A stretch of DNA of 13,407 nt from Sulfurovaceae bacterium (GTDB taxonomy: Bacteria > Campylobacterota > Campylobacteria > Campylobacterales > Sulfurovaceae), in the NCBI GenBank assembly GCA_029933395.1, contig JAOZOG010000012.1:1-13407 (forward strand), in the 5' to 3' direction. A model generated the notes under the pieces. The model worked only from the letters and a program-made list of their open reading frames with translations. It was not told where the DNA came from and searched no databases. A program made the position numbers and the translations under genes. Shown piece after piece: positions 7,351 through 12,874 of this stretch. The stretch's first letter is position 1, and every line of letters starts with the position of its first letter.

Positions 7351-8988
7351 ATGAAAACAGTGAATGATTATGAGATAACGGACTATGCAGGGAAACTGGC
7401 CAAGGGATTCCTGCGTAATCCACTGACCGCAGTATTGGGGGCGTTTCTGCTCATTATGGGCTATCTTGCGCTTGAGATTATGCCCCGCGAAGAGGATCCG
7501 CAGATCGCGATCAGTGGCGGTGCTATTGTCGTGGCAATGCCGGGCGCCTCTCCGCGGGAGATCGAAAATATTATCGTCAATCCTCTCGAGCGTAAGCTCA
7601 GAGAAGTCAGCGGTATCGAGCATATCTACGGGATGGCGATGGATAATGTCGGTATCGTCAATGTGATGTATTACATTGGGGAAAACCGGGAAGATTCCAA
7701 CCTCAAGCTCTACGACAAGGTGATGCAGAATATGGACCTGATGCCCAAAGGGGTAATGCAGCCGCTGATCAAACCCTTTGATATCGATATCGATATTCCG
7801 ATTGTCACGGTTGCCTTCTATCCAAAGGATGAATCGAAAGTAGATGATGTCAAACTGTTCGAAGTGGTACGGCACCTGCAGCAGAAGATCAATGCGATCG
7901 ACAATGTCGCCAAGACGACGCTCAAGGGTGAACATAAAGAGCAGTACAATGTCGAGGTGGATATGGGGAAACTCTCCGCCTATCATCTTTCGATGGGGCA
8001 GATTATGAAAGCGATACAGTCTGTCGCTGTGGATGTACCTGACGTAAAAGGGAAAACCAGAAAGAACAATCTGGTGATTTTCGGTGTCAAGAATGCGATC
8101 GAGAGTGTCAGTGATGTGAACAATGTGATTGTCGCGCAGTATATGGGTTCACCCATCTATCTCAAAGATGTAGCCACTGTTACAAAAGGGATTGACATAC
8201 AAAACTTCAAAAGTGCCTATGTCAATATGAAGTCCGATAGCAATGCAACAATGGATAAGCAGAAGAAGCAGATCACTCTGACTGTCGCGAAACTGGCCGG
8301 CACCAATGCCGTCTTTGTCGCCGAGGATGTGGTCGAGCTGCTCAAGGAGCATGAGCATGAACTCTCAGAGTTGGGCATCGGCTACCTGGTGACGCGAAAC
8401 TATGGTCATCGTGCCAACGAGGCGGTCAATGAGCTGATGCACCATCTGATCATCACGATCGTCATCATCGCCATCATGCTGGTTTTTGCACTGGGCTGGA
8501 AAGAGTCGATCATCGTTACTTTTACGGTTCCGGCAATTCTGGCGGTGACACTGTTCATCGCCTATATGACGGGGCAGACGATCAACCGTATCACGCTCTT
8601 TGCCTTCCTGCTATCGCTGGGTCTACTGGTGGATGCGGCGATTATCGTGATCGAAAATATCCATCGTCATCTTCATTCGCATGAAGCAGACGACCGCACG
8701 ATGGAGGAGTTGCTGGTCGAGGCGACAGATGAGATCGGTGCGCCGACCAATATCGCGACGCTTGCGATCATTCTGACGATGGTACCGATGGCCTTTGTCG
8801 GTGGAATGATGGGTTCTTTCATGAAACCGATTCCCTACAACGTTCCCGTTGCCCTGATTGCTTCACTCTTCGTAGCCTACATCTTCACACCCTACTTGAG
8901 TCTGAAGCTGTTGAAAAAGCCGGAGCACAATCATCATCACAGGAAGAAACACAAAAAGCACTCCGAGAATAAAGGAGATAAGTCATGA
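7351..8988 (+). CDS. RND efflux permease, N-terminal half (TM1-6, first porter domain)
   Basis: First half of a proton-driven RND inner-membrane pump of the AcrB/CusA superfamily. Visible parts are TM1 (about 24-43), a periplasmic porter/docking region (about 44-360, with PREEDPQI at 45-52 and PGASPREIE at 64-72), and TM2-TM6 (about 366-383, 387-405, 414-436, 466-486, 496-520). TM4 holds LLVDAAIIVIEN (425-436): D428 matches AcrB D407, but the AcrB D408 position is Ala (A429), as in the CusA-type DAA motif. The protein ends in a His/Lys-rich cytosolic tail (525-538, including HNHHH and KKHKKH). A full RND protein has about 1,030-1,100 residues; this one stops after TM6 and the next gene supplies the rest. 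The ribosome site is weak (GGA at 7342-7344). Its stop overlaps the next start by 4 nt. Confidence 0.92.
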   Translation: MKTVNDYEITDYAGKLAKGFLRNPLTAVLGAFLLIMGYLALEIMPREEDPQIAISGGAIVVAMPGASPREIENIIVNPLERKLREVSGIEHIYGMAMDNVGIVNVMYYIGENREDSNLKLYDKVMQNMDLMPKGVMQPLIKPFDIDIDIPIVTVAFYPKDESKVDDVKLFEVVRHLQQKINAIDNVAKTTLKGEHKEQYNVEVDMGKLSAYHLSMGQIMKAIQSVAVDVPDVKGKTRKNNLVIFGVKNAIESVSDVNNVIVAQYMGSPIYLKDVATVTKGIDIQNFKSAYVNMKSDSNATMDKQKKQITLTVAKLAGTNAVFVAEDVVELLKEHEHELSELGIGYLVTRNYGHRANEAVNELMHHLIITIVIIAIMLVFALGWKESIIVTFTVPAILAVTLFIAYMTGQTINRITLFAFLLSLGLLVDAAIIVIENIHRHLHSHEADDRTMEELLVEATDEIGAPTNIATLAIILTMVPMAFVGGMMGSFMKPIPYNVPVALIASLFVAYIFTPYLSLKLLKKPEHNHHHRKKHKKHSENKGDKS

Positions 8989-10715
8989 AAAAATTTGAAA
9001 ATTTTGTTCACACTATTCTCGACAGTAAATTTAAAAAGACCCTGGTGGTTGTGTTGACGGCAATAGCATTTTTTGCCTCCATCCTGATGTTGCCCGCAGA
9101 GCTGGTCCTGGCCAAGATGCTTCCGGGAAAGAGTGATAATACTTTCTCTGTCTATGTCGATACACCGACAGGAAGCTCTATCTATCAGACCAGAGAGGTG
9201 AGCGAATGTGTTATCGATATTCTCAAGAAGGAAAAAGAGGTACTTAATCTCGAGCTTTTCGAAGGGATGGGTATCCCGCTTGATTATGCCGGACTGGTCA
9301 AAGGTGCAGGGATGAAGCGTACAGAAAATGTTGCAGAGATTTCTGTCAATCTGACTGACAAGCATAGCCGTTCCGAACCCTCCTTTTTGATGGTGCAGCG
9401 TCTCAGACCGATCATCAAGAAACGTTGTGAACCGATTATTCCCAAGACGACGATCAAGCTGATCGAGCAGCCTGCCGGGCCGCCGACACTGGCATCGGTC
9501 GTCGTGGAGGTGCATGGTGACGACCTGAACAAGATCAGAGAGATCTCTATGAAGACAGCAGATATATTGGCGCAGACCGAAGGACTGGTCGATGTGGATG
9601 TGATGGCGGACGATATTTATAGAAAATTTGAGTTGATTCCAGACAAAGAGAAGATCGCGCGAAGCGGTTTGAGCGTGGAGCAGGTCAATAATATTATATA
9701 CCTGGCTTTCGAGGGAATGGTAATCGCGCACAAAAACTCCAAAAACGTACCTGACCAGATTCCTATCTTTTTAGTACTGGACAAAGAGACAAAAGAGCTT
9801 GCGAACCGCAGCGAAGAAGCACTGCAGAGCAAACTCTCTTCATTGAACCTGATGAATATGAGAGGGATGATGGTACCATTGAGTGAAGTGGTTACGATCC
9901 GCGAAGTTGAGAGCAGTCCGATGATTATGCATAAAGACCTGAGTCGCATGATCAATGTCATCGCTGAGACCGATATGGTTTCGCAGCTTTATCCATTGCT
10001 CGACGCACGCAATAAAATGATAGAAGTCTTCTCGAAAGAGTATAATGTAACCAAAGATCCGGGAATGTCGACCTATATGTTCGATCTTCATCTCAAAGAT
10101 CCCAAGACGGGAAAAAGTTATCTCTTGAGATGGGATGGAGAGATGAAGGTGTCGCTTGATACCTTCAGAGATTTGGGTGGTGCATTTATTGCAGCACTGG
10201 TGTTGATATTCCTGCTTCTGGTGATCTACTATAAGAGTTTTGCACTCAGCGGTATGATCCTGCTGGGCTCCTTCCTCTCCCTGATTGGGGTCATTGTGGG
10301 ACACTGGGTAGCCAATCTCTTTACCAGTGAAACGTTTTTCCTGACGGCGACATCATTGATCGGTTTTATCGCTCTGATGGGGATCAGTTCGCGAAACTCA
10401 CTCCTGTTGATCGACTTTGCCAAATCGCTGATGGAAGGGCGCAATATTCCAAAACGCCAGGCGATCGCCATCGCAGCCGCGACACGGGCGAAACCGATTA
10501 TGCTGACCGCCGTTGCGATCATCCTGGGTTCGGCGCTGTTGGCGAGTGACCCGATCTTCGGTGGATTGGGTGTGGCCCTGATCTCCGGAACGGTGGCAGC
10601 AGTCTTTGTGTCGCTGCTCTTCATACCGGTATTGATGGATAACTCCAAGGCGATGAACTTCGATACCAATCAAAAGTTCAAAAAACGTGAGAAAAATATC
10701 TCCATCACAAAATAA
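8985..10715 (+). CDS. RND efflux permease, C-terminal half (TM7-12, second porter domain)
   Basis: Second half of the split RND pump. TM7 (about 18-38) is followed by VLAKMLPGKSDNTF and the second porter/docking region (about 45-395), including the family segment LLRWDGEMKVSLDTFRD (380-396). TM8-TM12 fall at about 397-416, 418-438, 451-478, 505-523 and 526-551. TM10 has GISSRNSLLLIDFAK (466-480), with R470 at the AcrB K940 position. TM11 begins TRAKPIMLT (500-508), where R501 and T508 align with AcrB R971 and T978. Relay residues therefore lie in both halves. The start is genuine: AGGAG at 8973-8977 lies 7 nt before the ATG, and ATGA overlaps the upstream stop, which argues against a simple frameshift. 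Together the two proteins total 1,121 residues. Annotators may call each a truncated RND protein; I read them as obligate partners. Confidence 0.92.
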   Translation: MKKFENFVHTILDSKFKKTLVVVLTAIAFFASILMLPAELVLAKMLPGKSDNTFSVYVDTPTGSSIYQTREVSECVIDILKKEKEVLNLELFEGMGIPLDYAGLVKGAGMKRTENVAEISVNLTDKHSRSEPSFLMVQRLRPIIKKRCEPIIPKTTIKLIEQPAGPPTLASVVVEVHGDDLNKIREISMKTADILAQTEGLVDVDVMADDIYRKFELIPDKEKIARSGLSVEQVNNIIYLAFEGMVIAHKNSKNVPDQIPIFLVLDKETKELANRSEEALQSKLSSLNLMNMRGMMVPLSEVVTIREVESSPMIMHKDLSRMINVIAETDMVSQLYPLLDARNKMIEVFSKEYNVTKDPGMSTYMFDLHLKDPKTGKSYLLRWDGEMKVSLDTFRDLGGAFIAALVLIFLLLVIYYKSFALSGMILLGSFLSLIGVIVGHWVANLFTSETFFLTATSLIGFIALMGISSRNSLLLIDFAKSLMEGRNIPKRQAIAIAAATRAKPIMLTAVAIILGSALLASDPIFGGLGVALISGTVAAVFVSLLFIPVLMDNSKAMNFDTNQKFKKREKNISITK

Positions 10716-10739
10716 ACTTCCACCTTTCAAATCTCCTTA

Positions 10740-10757
10740 TCGCCCCTTTGCGGGCGA
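10740..10757. other. Hairpin between the efflux operon and efp
   Basis: TCGCCC (10740-10745) pairs with GGGCGA (10752-10757) around a 6-nt loop, 25 nt after the permease stop. It is followed by A residues rather than T, so it is not a canonical intrinsic terminator on the + strand; it could still stabilise the operon's 3' end or act as a weak terminator. Confidence 0.35.
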
Positions 10758-10791
10758 AAAAGTATCACGCCCCATTTTTCATATACGATAG

Positions 10792-10804
10792 GGTATAATA
10801 GCGC
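10792..10804 (+). promoter_or_regulatory. Likely promoter of efp, -10 TATAAT with GC-rich discriminator
   Basis: TATAAT at 10794-10799 is preceded by GGG and followed by AGCGC. The 13-nt core matches the rpsA promoter core at 12 of 13 positions. No clear -35 is present. A start near 10805-10807 gives a leader of about 40 nt containing the GGGGTA/TACCCC inverted repeat and the ribosome-binding site. Confidence 0.6.
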
Positions 10805-10813
10805 ATCAATTTC

Positions 10814-10833
10814 GGGGTACCCCTATATACCCC
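10814..10833 (+). promoter_or_regulatory. Inverted repeat in the efp leader next to the ribosome-binding site
   Basis: GGGGTA (10814-10819) can pair with TACCCC (10828-10833) around an 8-nt loop; a second TACCCC copy (10818-10823) makes the first ten bases a perfect palindrome. The 3' arm ends 3 nt before AGGAG (10837-10841), itself 5 nt from the efp ATG. A leader hairpin or a protein operator are both possible; function is inferred from position only. Confidence 0.4.
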
Positions 10834-10846
10834 AACAGGAGTAATT

Positions 10847-11413
10847 ATGGCAACAATCGGTATGGGTGATATCAAAAAAGGCGTCAGGCTCGAGATCGAC
10901 GGCAACCCCTATAAAGTAACAGAGTTTCAGCATGTCAAACCAGGCAAAGGTGCAGCCTTTGTAAGAATCAAGATCAAAAATCTTTCCAGTGGAAAAGTGA
11001 TCGAAAAGACGGTGCACGCGGGTGACAAGTTCGAAGTACCTGAATTGGAGCAGAAGACGATGCAGTACCTTTATGACGATGGAGATATGCTGCAGTTTAT
11101 GGATACGACGACCTATGATCAGATCGGATTGACCCACGAACAGGTGGGTAAAGAGACGTTTGATTTTATGATTGACGGTATGGAGGCGGATATCCTCTTT
11201 CATAACGGCCAGGCGATCTCTGTCGAGATACCGCAAACAGTTGTACTCAAGGTGGTCGAGACACCGCCAAACTTCAAGGGTGATTCTCAGGGTGGAAAGA
11301 AACCGGCCACGCTCGAAAGCGGAGCTGTGGTTCAGGTGCCTTTCCATATTCTGGAAGGTGAAATGATAAAAGTGGATACCATCGAAGGGAAGTATCTGGA
11401 GAAGGCAAAATAG
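10847..11413 (+). CDS. efp: Elongation factor P
   Basis: EF-P binds between the P and E sites of the ribosome and relieves stalling at consecutive prolines. The 188 residues match the family, with three beta-barrel domains at about 3-63, 67-128 and 131-187. The conserved loop HVKPGKGAAF (29-38) places K34 at the tip, the residue that is beta-lysylated in E. coli; whether it is modified here cannot be told, since no epmA or epmB is in view. The C-terminal signature GGKKPATLESG with VVQVPFHILEGE (from about 147) is typical. It has its own promoter and is not part of the upstream efflux operon. It converges on the minus-strand adaptor gene with only 16 nt between the two stops. A Pro-Pro pair occurs in EF-P itself (ETPPNF). 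Confidence 0.97.
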   Translation: MATIGMGDIKKGVRLEIDGNPYKVTEFQHVKPGKGAAFVRIKIKNLSSGKVIEKTVHAGDKFEVPELEQKTMQYLYDDGDMLQFMDTTTYDQIGLTHEQVGKETFDFMIDGMEADILFHNGQAISVEIPQTVVLKVVETPPNFKGDSQGGKKPATLESGAVVQVPFHILEGEMIKVDTIEGKYLEKAK

Positions 11414-11417
11414 AGAG

Positions 11418-11444
11418 AGGCCAAAGCTTTTAGCTGGCCTTCTT
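11418..11444. terminator. Possible shared terminator hairpin between convergent efp and adaptor 2
   Basis: AGGCCA (11418-11423) pairs with TGGCCT (11435-11440), with two further inner GC pairs (11426-11427 with 11433-11434) around a TTTTA loop. The + strand 3' side continues TTCTTG, a weak U-tract. The right arm overlaps the last codons of the minus-strand adaptor gene. It is plausible for efp and doubtful for the minus strand. Confidence 0.4.
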
Positions 11445-12230
11445 GATCATTACCTTGGCGTACATGCCGGGGAAAATATTTTTCGTCCCCTTGTCGAAGC
11501 TGACGCGGATTTTGATTTTATGTGTCATTGGATTGGCGTCAGGAATAATCGCTTTGATCTTTCCATCGACATGGTATTCGACAGAGGGTATCTCTACCTT
11601 GACGGTATCACCGACATGGACATGTTTCATCATCCCCTCGGAGATAGAGACATCGATCTCCAAATCTTCCATATCGACCATCATAATCGTAAGCATACCG
11701 GGCATTACCATATCGCCGACTTTGATATTTTTTTGGACGATGACACCATCGGAGGGTGCTTTCATCTTCAGATAGTTGTAGACAGTAGCAAGCTGTTTGG
11801 CCTTGATCGCCATCTCTTCGACCATCACCTGGGCGCTGTCGAGCATCGCCTGTGTATTTTCTGCCATCGTATCAAGATCTTCGATATCGGTCATCGGAAG
11901 CATACTTTTTTTCTTCTCCATCTTCTCTTTTCGCCGCTGGATCACCTCCAGACGTTTTCTCCAGAACTCAACAACCACTTTGGACTGTTCCAAGGCAACG
12001 TCTGCCTGGGATTTCATAATGTCAAATTCGGCCGATTCCATCTCGTAGAGATCATCTTCGCGTTTGACATAGTCTCCCAGTTTGACAAAGACTTTTTTGA
12101 CATATCCCATATAACGCGCACCGATCATCTTCTGGCCGTTCGAGATGACAGTACCGGTCAATGAAATCTGATTTGCCACAGCCTGCTGGAACAAAAAGAG
12201 AAAAAAGAGACCAAGCAATAATTTCCTCAA
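11430..12230 (-). CDS. RND efflux periplasmic adaptor subunit, Met-rich paralogue (adaptor 2)
   Basis: Second periplasmic adaptor-like protein (266 residues), collinear with adaptor 1 and sharing its signatures: QKM then RYMGYVK (33-45), LKMKAPSDGVIVQK (154-167), NPMTHKIKI (233-241) and FPGMYAKVMIK (253-263). A signal peptide ends at AVA (17-19). It is notably Met-rich (24 Met including the initiator, against 14 in adaptor 1), dense at 104-140 and in GDMVMPGMLTIMMVDM (172-187). The start is TTG (12228-12230): an in-frame stop lies directly upstream, the next in-frame Met is residue 35, and AAGGA (12238-12242 on the other strand) sits 7 nt before TTG. It follows the cytochrome gene after 43 nt and is probably co-transcribed with it. 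No permease or outer-membrane gene accompanies it on this strand. It may recruit the nearby pump or act with the cytochrome; both are inferences. Confidence 0.87.
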   Translation of the reverse strand: MRKLLLGLFFLFLFQQAVANQISLTGTVISNGQKMIGARYMGYVKKVFVKLGDYVKREDDLYEMESAEFDIMKSQADVALEQSKVVVEFWRKRLEVIQRRKEKMEKKKSMLPMTDIEDLDTMAENTQAMLDSAQVMVEEMAIKAKQLATVYNYLKMKAPSDGVIVQKNIKVGDMVMPGMLTIMMVDMEDLEIDVSISEGMMKHVHVGDTVKVEIPSVEYHVDGKIKAIIPDANPMTHKIKIRVSFDKGTKNIFPGMYAKVMIKKAS

Positions 12231-12273
12231 CTATCTATCCTTTTGTGTAACATATAAATACATTTGCATCATA

Positions 12274-12684
12274 CTACCATTTTCTTAATTGCGTATGACA
12301 CTCCATGCACTGCTTGGTAATTTTCGTATAGGCCTGCAGTGCCTGTACCGCGTCTCCATCCCTGAATCGCTCGATGATGACTCTGGATTTTCTGTTGATT
12401 TTCTTTTTGATTTTGTTCGACATGAGTACCTTGTTGTTCATGTAACGCGTCATGACATCTTTCTCTTCCAGTTCTTCCAGCGGCGGCTCTATCTTGACAA
12501 TGGTATCGGAGAGCCTGGCTGTGCCCTCTTTGATCATATCGAAGTTGTTGTAGAAAAAACCGGTCTGTATCTCCTGCATTGCTGTAGCCATCGTCTGCAT
12601 ATCTTTGATCCTGTCTTTTTGCGTGTAGGGTCCCGCGCTCAGCAGTGCTCCGGACAGAAGAAATCCTATCATCATTTTTTTCAT
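12274..12684 (-). CDS. Exported c'-type (class II-like) monohaem cytochrome c
   Basis: Small exported protein (136 residues): signal peptide MKKMMIGFLLSGALLSA (1-17), a mainly helical body of charged residues, and one haem c site CMECH (C126, C129, H130) six residues from the C-terminus. A single CxxCH at the very end of a helical protein of this size is the pattern of cytochrome c'/c556-type class II proteins, which act in the periplasm in electron transfer or in binding NO or CO. A Met-rich first helix (M29, M32, M36) could supply a sixth ligand, as in c556. The exact subfamily is uncertain. ATG at 12682-12684 is supported by AGGAG 7 nt upstream (CTCCTT, 12692-12697, on the + strand). It is first in a minus-strand operon with adaptor 2 and divergent from the repeat-protein gene. 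Confidence 0.82.
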   Translation of the reverse strand: MKKMMIGFLLSGALLSAGPYTQKDRIKDMQTMATAMQEIQTGFFYNNFDMIKEGTARLSDTIVKIEPPLEELEEKDVMTRYMNNKVLMSNKIKKKINRKSRVIIERFRDGDAVQALQAYTKITKQCMECHTQLRKW

Positions 12685-12711
12685 ATTAATACTCCTTTTT
12701 TAATGTAACAA

Positions 12712-12740
12712 ATTGTACCATATAAAAATAAATTTATCAG
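12712..12740 (-). promoter_or_regulatory. Likely promoter of the cytochrome-adaptor 2 operon
   Basis: Read on the minus strand, TGGTACAAT (12720-12712) is an extended -10 (TGnTACAAT). A CTGATA hexamer, 4 of 6 matches to TTGACA, lies 17 nt upstream (12740-12735). The start would fall near 12705, about 20 nt before the cytochrome ATG. The surrounding 190-nt intergenic region is strongly AT-rich. Confidence 0.55.
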
Positions 12741-12809
12741 AATATGTGAATAGTTTAATTGTTAAGTATAAAAATAATTTATTCTTTCAGTTTAGATTTA
12801 GATAAATAT

Positions 12810-12818
12810 TGTTATAGT
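12810..12818 (+). promoter_or_regulatory. Candidate extended -10 promoter of the repeat-protein gene
   Basis: TGTTATAGT (12810-12818) fits an extended -10 with one mismatch to TATAAT, about 57 nt before the ATG at 12875. There is no clear -35. It lies back-to-back with the cytochrome promoter about 90 bp away, so one regulator could act on both. Assignment is weak. Confidence 0.35.
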
Positions 12819-12874
12819 TTTTCGTGCAGTAAATGCAGAAAAATTAATATACACCCAATCAGGAGGATTGAAAA

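Noticed and set aside
7774..7798. Short GATATC/GATATT tandem as a regulatory repeat
   Set aside because: It lies within the first half-permease and codes for the acidic DIDID segment near residues 144-148, where RND relatives have a similar acidic IDD stretch; coding constraint explains it.
7345..7986. Minus-strand open frame opposite the first half-permease; also 8937-9731 (-) and 11520-12164 (+)
   Set aside because: All are antisense shadows of clear coding genes, with His/Ile/Asp-biased translations and no domain signature.
8985..8988. Split permease as a frameshifted pseudogene
   Set aside because: The junction has a proper ribosome site, an ATGA overlap and an added tail on the first protein, and both halves keep intact transmembrane and relay residues.
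10740..10757. Intrinsic terminator of the efflux operon
   Set aside because: The hairpin is real but is followed by A residues instead of a T-tract; listed only as a hairpin.
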